Source: Dehalococcoidia bacterium (lineage in GTDB: Bacteria > Chloroflexota > Dehalococcoidia > SM23-28-2 > RBG-16-64-32). From it: DNA of 21,733 nucleotides. The notes under the pieces are model-generated. The model was not told the origin of the DNA, ran no database searches, and saw only the letters and a list, made by a program, of their open reading frames with translations. This document shows, in pieces, positions 1 through 9,647 of the stretch. The stretch is from NCBI GenBank assembly GCA_030690405.1, contig JAUYGU010000171.1, forward strand, positions 1-21,733, written 5' to 3'. Position numbers and translations under genes: made by a program. Within the stretch, counting starts at the first letter, position 1. Each line of letters begins with the position of its first letter.

Positions 1-2
1 CG

Positions 3-470
3 CCCGGCGCCGGGACGTGGGTGAACAGCCTCTGGGACCCCAGCCAGGCGCCGCCCGGCCAGCACGTGATGAACGGCTGGTTCTTCTTCCCCAAGGCGTC
101 CTGCCTCTCGCCGCAAGAATGGGACGAGGTGCGAGCCACCTACAACGGCCGCTTCCTGAACCTGTGGGCGAAATACGCCCCCAACATGACCCGCGAGAAC
201 GTCATCGCGGACAAGCTGTACGTCCCCTTCGACATCGAGAAGAAGATCGGGATGCCGGAGGGCGACTTCTCCCACGGGCGTCCCGGGTCGTTCGCGCTGG
301 GAGTGCCGCGCGCCTACGGCTACCGCACGGAGGTGGAGGGGCTGTACATGTGCGGCGCCTCGGCCGGCGGGGGCGGCGTCAGCGCCGCGCCCGGCTACAA
401 CGCCTTCAAGGTGATCGCCGATGACCACGACCTGCCCAGGATTTGGCAGCGAGAGGACCGCATCTACTAG
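3..470 (+). CDS. FAD-dependent oxidoreductase of the phytoene desaturase type, C-terminal part (5' end outside window)
   Basis: The frame is open to the window edge, so only the last ~155 residues are present. A GTG at 21 is probably internal, because coding sequence continues upstream of it. The C-terminal block reads GLYMCGASAGGGGVSAAPGYNA. This resembles the closing FAD-binding segment of phytoene-dehydrogenase-like amine-oxidase-fold flavoproteins, where a Gly-rich turn after 'LY.CG' contacts the flavin. The N-terminal Rossmann motif GxGxxG must lie upstream and cannot be checked. Family members desaturate or isomerise carotenoids, retinoids and other lipids; the substrate here is unknown. 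The stop is 15 bases before the SCP2 lipid-carrier gene on the same strand, so the two are probably co-transcribed and may act on a hydrophobic substrate. The family call is fairly secure, the reaction is not. Confidence 0.75.
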   Translation, partial: PGAGTWVNSLWDPSQAPPGQHVMNGWFFFPKASCLSPQEWDEVRATYNGRFLNLWAKYAPNMTRENVIADKLYVPFDIEKKIGMPEGDFSHGRPGSFALGVPRAYGYRTEVEGLYMCGASAGGGGVSAAPGYNAFKVIADDHDLPRIWQREDRIY

Positions 471-485
471 AGGAGGACCCGTGCC

Positions 486-932
486 ATGCCGGCCATCTAC
501 ACCAAGGAATGGTACGAAGAGCTCAAGGACCTCCTCAACCGGAACGAGGAGGTGGCGAAGAACGCTCCCCGCGGCAAGATCAAAGCGCTGGCGGAGCTCC
601 GCGGCGACACGCTATCGCCCTACCTGGCGGACGGCAAGAAGCTGTTCTTCGTGGTGCACCTCGACGACGGCAAATGCACCGACTACTTCGAGGTGGCGGA
701 GCCGCCGCCGCGCAAGGAGTGCGACTTCATCTTCGAGGTGCCGGCGGCGGTCTTCGAGGGCGTGGCGGCGGGGCTGGTGGACCCGGTGGAAGCCGGCCTC
801 AAGGGTACGATCAAGATCACCGGCGACATGCGCATCCTGATCAAGCACGCGGAGCTGGTGAACGTCGTCAACGAGATCTACTCTCGAGAGGTAGAGACGA
901 CCTGGCCCAAGGGTAAGCCACCGTACAGCTAG
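486..932 (+). CDS. SCP2 sterol-binding domain protein
   Basis: This 148-residue protein looks like a stand-alone SCP2 (sterol carrier protein 2) domain, the fold that binds sterols, fatty acyl chains and other lipids in a hydrophobic tunnel. The N-terminal ~45 residues are helical and charged. Beta strands follow (KKLFFVVHLDDGKCTDYFEV, CDFIFEVPAAVFEGV), then the characteristic C-terminal segment GTIKITGDMRILIKHAELV, corresponding to the 'G.i.v.Gd...l...' strand-helix of the family. There is no signal peptide or membrane segment, so it should be cytoplasmic. The ATG at 486 is preceded by AGGAGG at 471-476, a strong ribosome site, and lies 15 bases after the FAD oxidoreductase stop, so the two genes form an operon. 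A role in presenting a lipid substrate to the neighbouring flavoenzyme is inference. Confidence 0.82.
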   Translation: MPAIYTKEWYEELKDLLNRNEEVAKNAPRGKIKALAELRGDTLSPYLADGKKLFFVVHLDDGKCTDYFEVAEPPPRKECDFIFEVPAAVFEGVAAGLVDPVEAGLKGTIKITGDMRILIKHAELVNVVNEIYSREVETTWPKGKPPYS

Positions 933-934
933 GA

Positions 935-954
935 GCCGCTGGGACTCCAGCGGC
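935..954 (+). terminator. Hairpin after the SCP2 gene, possible terminator
   Basis: Two perfect 8-base arms, GCCGCTGG and CCAGCGGC, are separated by four bases and begin two bases after the stop codon at 932. The position suits a terminator for the FAD oxidoreductase-SCP2 operon, but no T-run follows (the next bases are GTTGTAGG). It is not a classical intrinsic terminator and could simply stabilise the 3' end. Confidence 0.45.
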
Positions 955-956
955 GT

Positions 957-1012
957 TGTAGGCGGGGGTCTTGAGACCCCCGCTAGTCGGGGACTGAAGA
1001 CCCCGACCTACA
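957..1012. repeat. Palindromic double-hairpin repeat
   Basis: The 56-base element reads as two similar halves in inverted orientation, starting TGTAGG and ending CCTACA. Each half is a hairpin of its own: 962-970 pairs perfectly with 975-983 around TTGA, and 986-992 (GTCGGGG) pairs with 1001-1007 (CCCCGAC). The symmetry looks like a dispersed REP-type intergenic element rather than a gene-specific signal. Only this copy is in the window, so its copy number cannot be judged here. Confidence 0.6.
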
Positions 1013-1057
1013 CATTCTTTCCGGAGTTCATAGCTGCAGGGCTAAAGGCCTGCCCCC

Positions 1058-1148
1058 GTCATTCTGAGAAGTCCTTCCCCGGAAGGATCTCTACCAGCCG
1101 AAGCGGCTCGCCACACGCCCCAGATTCTTCGCTTCGCTCAGAATAACA
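1058..1148. repeat. Intergenic repeat bounded by GTCATTCTGAG inverted ends
   Basis: The element begins GTCATTCTGAG (1058-1068) and ends CTCAGAATAAC (1138-1148). These ends are inverted repeats with one mismatch in 11. Inside are two smaller features: CCTTCCCCGGAAGG (1073-1086), a near palindrome, and TTCGCTTCGCTCAG near the right end. From general knowledge, elements with 'CATTCTGAGCGAAG' edges are common dispersed repeats in many environmental genomes. No coding sense is seen inside. Confidence 0.6.
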
Positions 1149-1170
1149 GAACCGTAGGTCGGTCAGGCCC

Positions 1171-1243
1171 GCCTGCGGCTGGTAGACGCAGGACGGGTCC
1201 TCCGCCAGGTAGTCGCCGGAGGGCCCAGGCGCGTGAGCGGCTG
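1171..1243 (-). pseudogene. Decayed duplicate of the 3' end of the radical SAM/SPASM gene
   Basis: Bases 1173 onward repeat the 3' end of the minus-strand radical SAM gene at 1626-1698: 42 of the first 47 aligned bases agree. Read on the minus strand it still encodes DYLAEDPSCVYQPQ, identical to that stretch of the intact protein, preceded in another frame by SRSRAWAL. The intact gene has 18 bases between the TGG of 'AW' and the codons for DY, whereas the copy has 16, so a two-base loss breaks the frame. No radical SAM core is present near it. It is either the remnant of a paralogous gene or a partial tandem duplication. It lies between the hairpin repeats and the next gene, whose upstream control sequence it may partly occupy. 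Confidence 0.75.
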
Positions 1244-1294
1244 GGCCCTTAGAATAGGCACAGCCACACTGCTAGCCTTGAAGGAGGCCCGCCC

Positions 1295-1609
1295 ATGACC
1301 GAACTACCGGAGCCATTTCAGAAGTTGCGGCAGGACCACCCCCGCGTCCACCAGGCATACGAGGCGCTGGCCAACGCCGCCCACGAGGCTGGCCCGCTCG
1401 ACGAGCGCACGCGCCGACTGGTCAAGCTGGCGGTTTCCATCGGCGCCCGGCTGGAGGGAGCCGTACGGTCGCACTCATGGCAGGCCAGGGACGCGGGCGT
1501 CACGGCCGGCGAGATGGACCACGTGGTGCTGCTCTCGCTGACCACAATCGGCCTTCCGTCTACGGTGGCAGCGCGGACCTGGGTGGCTTCAGCGCTGGCT
1601 GAGGCCTAG
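1295..1609 (+). CDS. Carboxymuconolactone decarboxylase (CMD)-family small protein
   Basis: The 104-residue all-helical protein has the CMD/AhpD-like core: a helix RRLVKLAVSIGARLEGAVRS, His60, then ARDAGVTAGEMDHVVLLSLTTIGLP. The conserved Glu54 and His60 are present. The AhpD redox pair CxxC is absent, with Ala56 and Val57 in the EGAVRSH stretch, so peroxidase activity of the AhpD kind is unlikely. The subfamily is usually found as hexamers or trimers of unknown reaction. GGAGG lies 7 bases before the ATG. A possible -10 box, TAGAAT, is at 1250-1255 without a good -35. Its stop overlaps the stop of the convergent radical SAM gene in one CTAG (1606-1609). The family call is sound; the function is unassigned. 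Confidence 0.8.
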   Translation: MTELPEPFQKLRQDHPRVHQAYEALANAAHEAGPLDERTRRLVKLAVSIGARLEGAVRSHSWQARDAGVTAGEMDHVVLLSLTTIGLPSTVAARTWVASALAEA

Positions 1610-2760
1610 CCGCTTGCGGCGCTGACCTGCGGCTGGTAGACGCAAGAGGGGTCCTCGGCCAGATAGTCACCGTTGACCGCCCAGGCGCGGGCGCGGCTGC
1701 CGCCGCAGACCTCGCGGAACTCGCAGGCGCCACAGCGCCCCTTCAGCTTCGCCGGATCGCGCAGATCCAGGAAGAGCGGCGCGTTCCGGTATATCTCCGC
1801 CAGCGGCCGCTCGCGGACGTTACCCGCGACCAGCGGCAGGAAGCCGGACGGGCACACCTCACCGACGTGCGAGACGAAGGCGAACCCCTTGCCATCGTTG
1901 ACGCCCAATATCGGCCGGTCCAGCCCGTCCTCGAACCGGTACCCCGCGCCGGCCAGCGGCCGGGCGGCGATGTCGCCGGCGTCCCGGCGCTCCGCCCTCG
2001 CCCGCTCTATGGCGACGCGTCGGTAGGCCGGCGCCGCCGTGCTCTTCACGTCGAACGGCGCCTCGCGCGAGAGGTCGTACAGCCAGTTGAAGACGCGCTC
2101 GTGCTCCTCAGCGGAGACCATGTCCCCCAGCTTGCCGCGGCCGGTGGGCACCAGGAAGAAGACGCTCCACTGAACCGCCCCGGACTCCGCGACGATATCC
2201 ACCATCTGCTCCAGCACTGGCAGGTTGAAGCGGCTAACCGTTGTGTTGATCTGGAGGGCCAGCCCTGCCGCAGTGACGTCCCGCATGATCTGCCGGGTGC
2301 GCTCGAATGTGCCGGGGAAGCCGCGGAAGGCGTCGTGTACCTCCGCCGTGGGACCGTCGAGGCTGACGGCGACGCGCAGGACGCCCGCGTCCTGTACCTT
2401 CGCCAGGTTCTTCGGCGTCACCAGCGCCGTCGCGCTGGGGGTGAGCGACGTGCGTAGCCCCTTCTGGACGGCGTAGGTAAGGAGGTCGTACACGTCGCGG
2501 CGCATGAGGGGGTCGCCGCCGGTTACGACGAGGATCGGGTCGCCCAGGTCGCGTATCTGGTCGATGACGCCGATCGCCTCGTCGTGCGTCAGTTCGTTGG
2601 GGTCGGGCTTCGGCTGCGCCTCGGCGCGGCAGTGCATGCAGGCGAGGGCGCAGGCGCGCGTTATCTCCCACGCCAGCGTGAACGGCGACTTGTTGAAGTC
2701 CGCCGTGACCATGCGCGCGTCGTTCCGGCGGCGCATCTCGCTCGCGGTGCGACTCGTCAT
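1606..2760 (-). CDS. Radical SAM/SPASM protein, TIGR04053-like
   Basis: The 384-residue protein has the radical SAM cluster motif CALACMHC (Cys37, Cys41, Cys44), the SAM-binding loop TGGDPLMRRD, and further barrel strands VAVSLDGP and LQINTTVSR. The block QWSVFFLVPTGRG is typical of the subfamily I recall as TIGR04053. The C-terminal SPASM region contains CPSGFLPLVAGNVRERPL, CGACEFREVCGGSRARAW and a last Cys in EDPSC, which would bind one or two auxiliary Fe-S clusters. Relatives sit close to NirJ and AhbD, which remodel haem side chains. The chosen ATG (2758-2760) overlaps the upstream stop as ATGA, implying translational coupling to the NirJ-like gene. A longer open frame upstream is only the antisense of that gene. 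Substrate unknown; cytoplasmic. Confidence 0.85.
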   Translation of the reverse strand: MTSRTASEMRRRNDARMVTADFNKSPFTLAWEITRACALACMHCRAEAQPKPDPNELTHDEAIGVIDQIRDLGDPILVVTGGDPLMRRDVYDLLTYAVQKGLRTSLTPSATALVTPKNLAKVQDAGVLRVAVSLDGPTAEVHDAFRGFPGTFERTRQIMRDVTAAGLALQINTTVSRFNLPVLEQMVDIVAESGAVQWSVFFLVPTGRGKLGDMVSAEEHERVFNWLYDLSREAPFDVKSTAAPAYRRVAIERARAERRDAGDIAARPLAGAGYRFEDGLDRPILGVNDGKGFAFVSHVGEVCPSGFLPLVAGNVRERPLAEIYRNAPLFLDLRDPAKLKGRCGACEFREVCGGSRARAWAVNGDYLAEDPSCVYQPQVSAASG

Positions 2761-3998
2761 GTCGCCACCTTCCTGCCGGCGGCCTGGACGGGCACCTGCC
2801 ACTCGTCGTCGATCGCCTGAACGCCGATCTCCTCGTCGGTGAGGTAGCAGGACGGGTCCGGGCCAAGGAAATCGCCGAAGAAGCTCTCCGCGCGGGCGCG
2901 CAGGTTGCCGTTGCAGACGTCCAGGAACCGGCATTCGCGGCAGCGTCCCTTCAGGTGCGGCTGCCGGTCCTTCAGGATAGCCATACGGGGGTGCGACGTG
3001 TCCGGCCATATGGCGCTGAACGGGCGCTCCCGCACGTTGCCGAAGCTGTAGTGCCAGGAGAACTGGTCTGCGTGCACGTCCCCCAGCGGGTCTATAGAAC
3101 AGATACCGATGCCGGACTGGTTGCCGCCGTTCCATCCCAGGAGACGGCGCACCTCCTCCGCGCGCTCCGGCTGGTCCTCATGCATCTGGAGGTAGAGGTA
3201 GGCGGAGTCCGCGTGGTTGTCCACGGTCAGGACCTCCTTCGGGACGCCGCGGCGGTGAAAGTCCTTCACACGCTCGATCAAGTAGTCCACCGCCTTGCGG
3301 GTCGCCGCCGGGTCCAGGTCGAACTTGCGCATGCGGTCGCCGCGGCCGGCGTAGGCCAGGTGGTACATGCAGAAGCGGGGCACGTTCTCCTCCTCCAGCA
3401 GGTCCACCACGCCCGGCAGTTCGTCCACGTTCTTCCCGTGCAGGGTGAAGCGAACGCCGACCTTCACACCGGCATCCCGACAGTGGCGAATGCCCGCCAG
3501 CGCCTCCTCGAACGCCCCGACGCGGCCGCGGACCTTATCGTGCGCGGCGCCGATCCCGTCCAGGCTGATGCCAACGTAGGCGAACCCCGCCTCCTTGATC
3601 CGCAGCGCCAGACCGGCCGTGATCAGCGTGCCGTTGGTCGAAAGGACGCAGCGGAGGCCGCGGCTGCTGGCGCGGGCCGCCAGCTCCAGGATGTCGGGTC
3701 TCCTCAGGGGCTCCCCGCCGGAGAAGATGATTGTTGGGGCGCCGAAAGCGGCGACGTCATCGATGAGGCGGAAGCCCTCTTCGGTGGTCAGCTCGCCGGG
3801 AAAGTCCCGGTCCTTCGCCTCAGCGTAGCAGTGCATGCAGAATAGGTTGCAACTGCGGGTGGAGTTCCAGACGATGACCGGCTTCTTGTCCGCCGAGTAG
3901 TGGATCAGGTGCGGCGGCAGGGCCGCCGTGGAGCGTCCGTGACGGAGGGCGTCCTCCGGCCGGACGCTGCCGTCGAGAAGCGCGGAGAGGGGAAGCAT
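2757..3998 (-). CDS. Radical SAM protein of the NirJ/AhbD (alternative haem / haem d1 synthesis) type
   Basis: The 413-residue protein has the cluster motif CNLFCMHC (Cys50, Cys54, Cys57) followed by YAEA, the SAM loop FSGGEPLRRPD, and VGISLDG in the barrel. The C-terminal SPASM-like region reads LKGRCRECRFLDVCNGN, then RARAESFFGDFLGPDPSCYL, TDEEIG. That ending is very close to what I recall of NirJ (haem d1 side-chain removal) and AhbC/AhbD (decarboxylation steps of the siroheme-dependent haem pathway). Which reaction it catalyses cannot be told from sequence. It follows mobB by 5 bases and overlaps the next radical SAM gene by 4, so the three form one operon facing away from the molybdoenzyme operon. 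It may supply or modify haem for the b-type haem subunit there; that link is inference. Confidence 0.82.
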   Translation of the reverse strand: MLPLSALLDGSVRPEDALRHGRSTAALPPHLIHYSADKKPVIVWNSTRSCNLFCMHCYAEAKDRDFPGELTTEEGFRLIDDVAAFGAPTIIFSGGEPLRRPDILELAARASSRGLRCVLSTNGTLITAGLALRIKEAGFAYVGISLDGIGAAHDKVRGRVGAFEEALAGIRHCRDAGVKVGVRFTLHGKNVDELPGVVDLLEEENVPRFCMYHLAYAGRGDRMRKFDLDPAATRKAVDYLIERVKDFHRRGVPKEVLTVDNHADSAYLYLQMHEDQPERAEEVRRLLGWNGGNQSGIGICSIDPLGDVHADQFSWHYSFGNVRERPFSAIWPDTSHPRMAILKDRQPHLKGRCRECRFLDVCNGNLRARAESFFGDFLGPDPSCYLTDEEIGVQAIDDEWQVPVQAAGRKVAT

Positions 3999-4003
3999 AC
4001 CGT

Positions 4004-4528
4004 CTAGCCTCTGGCTCCCGCGACTCTTCTGCTTGGCGTCAGGGCAAAACGGCGCTCCAGGAAGTCAACGACCGCGGGCGCGTCGTCCAGGCCAAAGTGG
4101 GGAACGTCAACGCGGAACTCCTGGTCGCTGACCAGCGCCAGCAGCTCCGAGGGCGAGGCGACGAGATCGCTGCTGAACGCCCGTCGCGACACCTCGATCT
4201 TGGCCGCGCCCGCGCGCCGGTAGCCCTCTGTGAGGATGATGTCTACACGATCGGACACCATCGCCGCCAGGTCGTCCAGCGACCGCTCCTCCTCGACCTT
4301 CTCCAGCAGGGCCAGCCGGTCCGCGGCGGAGATGATGACGGCGTCGCTCCCCGCTTCGGCCAGGCGGTAGGTGTCCTTGCCGGGGTGGTCCATCTGGAAG
4401 TTGTGCGCGTCGTGCTTGATGGCGGCGACGCGGTATCCGCGGGACTTCAGCTCCCGCACGAGCTTTTCCAGCAGCGTAGTCTTGCCGACACCCGAGTTGC
4501 CGACGACGCTGATTACTGGAACGCTCAC
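4004..4528 (-). CDS. mobB: Molybdopterin-guanine dinucleotide biosynthesis protein MobB
   Basis: The 174-residue protein starts with a P-loop, VISVVGNSGVGKTTLLEKLV (Lys16, Thr17), followed by the MobB signatures AAIKHDAHNFQMDHPGKDTY, AGSDAVII and the Walker-B-like block VDIILTEGYRRAGAAKIEV. MobB is a GTP-binding partner of MobA, which attaches GMP to molybdopterin to make bis-MGD, the cofactor of DMSO-reductase-family enzymes. Its place directly divergent from such an enzyme is consistent. The start is a GTG at 4528 with only a weak purine-rich site (AGCGAGG) upstream; no better in-frame start precedes the P-loop strand. MobA is not in the window. The C-terminal ~12 residues are Arg/Ala-rich and probably disordered. 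Confidence 0.92.
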   Translation of the reverse strand: MSVPVISVVGNSGVGKTTLLEKLVRELKSRGYRVAAIKHDAHNFQMDHPGKDTYRLAEAGSDAVIISAADRLALLEKVEEERSLDDLAAMVSDRVDIILTEGYRRAGAAKIEVSRRAFSSDLVASPSELLALVSDQEFRVDVPHFGLDDAPAVVDFLERRFALTPSRRVAGARG

Positions 4529-4592
4529 AAGAGCCTCGCTTCCCAGGATTGCCCTGCGAAGGGAGGGCCGGATGGGTGGCCCGGATGAGGTC

Positions 4593-4631
4593 CCTTCGCC
4601 CTCTCCTCCCAGAATATCTGGGTGCCGAAGG
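4593..4631. promoter_or_regulatory. Nested palindrome in the divergent control region
   Basis: An inner perfect inverted repeat, CCCAGA-ATA-TCTGGG (4608-4622), lies inside an outer pair, CCTTCG (4593-4598) and CGAAGG (4626-4631). It could be a dimeric regulator site on DNA or an RNA hairpin early in the operon leader. It lies about 65 bases upstream of the mobB start and 205 bases before the alpha-subunit start, so it could serve either operon. No specific regulator is recognised. Confidence 0.4.
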
Positions 4632-4673
4632 AGATGTCTGTCAGGTAGGGCCGTTACTCATCGTGGGGTTTTC

Positions 4674-4787
4674 CCCGACAGGCCCGGCGGTGAGCGCATC
4701 CGGCCGGGCCCGGCGGCCGCTGTCGGGCTCTGCCCCACAGTCAAATTCATCCGCCGCCCCACACCGGAATAGGACACTGCCCGACAG
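4674..4787. promoter_or_regulatory. Three copies of CCCGACAG in the divergent control region
   Basis: The 8-mer CCCGACAG occurs at 4674-4681 and 4780-4787 on the plus strand and at 4720-4727 on the minus strand. Because the middle copy is inverted, it can pair with either the first or the third in RNA, giving two mutually exclusive stems. The copies could instead be operators. The rest of the 308-base gap (4529-4836) shows no convincing -35/-10 pair on either strand and no gene. Confidence 0.35.
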
Positions 4788-4806
4788 ACAGCGTCACCGA
4801 ATGGTT

Positions 4807-4822
4807 TGTACCATCCGTCACA
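4807..4822. promoter_or_regulatory. CRP/FNR-like half-site pair upstream of the alpha subunit
   Basis: The sequence TGTAC-N6-TCACA matches the CRP/FNR family consensus TGTGA-N6-TCACA at 8 of 10 positions. Oxygen- or redox-sensing members of that family often control nitrate and nitrite enzymes. It ends only 14 bases before the ATG at 4837 and touches the ribosome site, an unusual position for an activator. A chance match is quite possible. Confidence 0.25.
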
Positions 4823-4836
4823 GAAGGGTAGGCCGC

Positions 4837-8217
<3,381 letters not shown>

Positions 8218-8218
8218 C

Positions 8219-8491
8219 ATGGCCGACAAGAAGCTCGAGCAGGACGACCCGTTCGAGATGGTGGGAGTGGTGCTGCCCGAGGTGATGGACGACGCCGCCC
8301 TCACCGAGATGGCCTGCTGCTTTGTGGAGGAGCTGGCCCGGATGGGCTACGGCCGCGAGAAGCTGATGCGGGTCTTCCGCGACCCGTTCTACAAGGGGCC
8401 GCACGACGTCTACCGGTCCAAGGGGGAGGAGTTCGTGAGGGCGCTCGTTGACCAGGTGCCGGCGCTAGAGACGGAGGGGCGCGATGGCTAA
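8219..8491 (+). CDS. Small conserved-looking protein between alpha and beta subunits, unknown function
   Basis: The 90-residue acidic, helical protein is not recognised as a named family. It starts one base after the alpha stop and overlaps the beta start by 8 bases, so it is translated with the enzyme subunits. Its core, EMACCFVEELARMGYGREKL followed by MRVFRDPFYKGPHDVYRSKG, contains a Cys-Cys pair and a Pro/aromatic-rich segment. It has no signal peptide, membrane segment or metal motif of a known kind. A position between two structural subunit genes suggests a role in assembly, maturation or cluster insertion, or a small accessory subunit. I have an impression of similar small proteins beside other molybdenum or Fe-S enzyme genes but cannot name a family. 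Confidence 0.8.
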   Translation: MADKKLEQDDPFEMVGVVLPEVMDDAALTEMACCFVEELARMGYGREKLMRVFRDPFYKGPHDVYRSKGEEFVRALVDQVPALETEGRDG

Positions 8492-9647
8492 GGTTCCCAA
8501 CTGGCAGCTCGGCCGGGAGATGAGCTACCCGTACGAGAAGCCGGCGGCGGCGGGCAAACAGTTCTCCGCCGTGTTCAACATCAACCGCTGCATCGCCTGC
8601 CAGACCTGCACTATGGCTTGCAAGTCCACCTGGACGTTCTCACAGGGGCAGGAGTTCATGTGGTGGAACAACGTGGAGTCCAAGCCCTACGGCGGCTACC
8701 CCCAGCACTGGGACATGAAGACGCTGGCGCTGCTTGAGGAGGCGGACCCCGGCGGCCAGAAGTGGGACGCCGGCAAGAAGGACCCGCTTAACGCTCCCTA
8801 CGGTGTCTACAACGGCCTCACCGTCTTCGAGGCGGCGGAGCAGCTCAAGACCGGGCAGGCGGCCATCGGCTACATCCCGACAGACGCGGAATGGAGCGTC
8901 CCCAACATCCACGAGGACACCTCCACGGTGTTTTCGCCGCAGGGCGGGCAGATCCCGGAGCACCAGACCTGGTTCTTCTACCTCCAGCGTATCTGCAACC
9001 ACTGCTCGTACCCGGCCTGCCTCGCCGCCTGCCCGCGCAAGGCGATCTACAAGCGCGAGGAGGACGGCATCGTCCTCGTCGACCAGTCGCGCTGCCGCGG
9101 CTACCGCAAGTGCGTGGAGGCCTGTCCCTACAAGAAGGTGATGTACCGCGGGAACACCCGCGTCTCCGAGAAGTGCATCGCCTGTTACCCGCGCGTGGAG
9201 GGGACCGATCCCCTAACCGAAGGCGAGCCGATGGTCACGCGCTGCATCTCGGTCTGCGTGGGCAAGATCCGCCTCCAGGGCTGGGTCAACGATGAGAAGA
9301 GCCCGATCAACTTCCTGGTCCATAAGGAGAAGGTGGCGCTGCCCCTGTATCCCCAGTTCGGCACTCAGCCCAACGTCTACTACATCCCGCCCCGCTGGGT
9401 CCCGCGGCAGTACCTGCACCAGATGTTCGGCCCCGGCGTCGAGGAAGCGCTCGCAAAGTACGCGAACCCCTCGCCCGAGCTGCTCGGCGTCCTCCAGCTG
9501 TTCGGCGCCACCCAGAAGCTTCTGGCGTCCTACGAGATCACGGAGGACGAAGCGATTGGCTTCAACACAAGCGGCCGCGAGATCGTGCGAGTGCCGATCG
9601 TCGAGCCGGTGATCGTGCGGCCGCCGGAGAGGCTGAACATCACGTGA
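8484..9647 (+). CDS. nxrB: Fe-S beta subunit of the NXR/nitrate reductase-like enzyme
   Basis: The 387-residue protein carries four cysteine groups for Fe-S clusters, conducting electrons between alpha and gamma. Group I is CIACQTCTMACK (Cys36, 39, 42, 46), paired with Cys254 and Cys258 in RCISVCVGK by the usual NarH-like topology. Others are CNHCSYPACLAACP (171-183), CRGYRKCVEACP (204-214) and CIAC (231-234). In the third group Tyr207 replaces a cysteine, as Trp does in NarH, implying one [3Fe-4S] cluster. The opening NWQLGREMSYPYEK and the end IPPRWVPRQYLHQMFGPGVE are typical of NxrB as I recall it from Nitrospira; that protein is somewhat longer (~430 residues). No signal peptide: export is expected by hitchhiking on the Tat signal of alpha. 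GGAGGGG precedes the ATG, which lies inside the upstream small gene. Confidence 0.9.
   Translation: MAKVPNWQLGREMSYPYEKPAAAGKQFSAVFNINRCIACQTCTMACKSTWTFSQGQEFMWWNNVESKPYGGYPQHWDMKTLALLEEADPGGQKWDAGKKDPLNAPYGVYNGLTVFEAAEQLKTGQAAIGYIPTDAEWSVPNIHEDTSTVFSPQGGQIPEHQTWFFYLQRICNHCSYPACLAACPRKAIYKREEDGIVLVDQSRCRGYRKCVEACPYKKVMYRGNTRVSEKCIACYPRVEGTDPLTEGEPMVTRCISVCVGKIRLQGWVNDEKSPINFLVHKEKVALPLYPQFGTQPNVYYIPPRWVPRQYLHQMFGPGVEEALAKYANPSPELLGVLQLFGATQKLLASYEITEDEAIGFNTSGREIVRVPIVEPVIVRPPERLNIT

Noticed and set aside
957..1012. Possible CRISPR repeat-spacer unit.
   Set aside because: The two halves are inverted rather than direct repeats, there are no further units, and no cas gene is present.
2761..3135. 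A 125-codon N-terminal extension of the second radical SAM gene.
   Set aside because: The extension is Arg/Pro-rich, lies wholly in the NirJ-like gene in another frame, and the ATGA overlap gives a better start.
4636..4760. Possible molybdenum-cofactor riboswitch before the alpha subunit.
   Set aside because: The context is suitable and stems can be drawn, but I could not find the conserved core of that riboswitch class.
4549..4836. A 96-codon N-terminal extension of the alpha subunit.
   Set aside because: It would bury the Tat signal inside the protein. The codons are low-complexity and the region shows regulatory palindromes.
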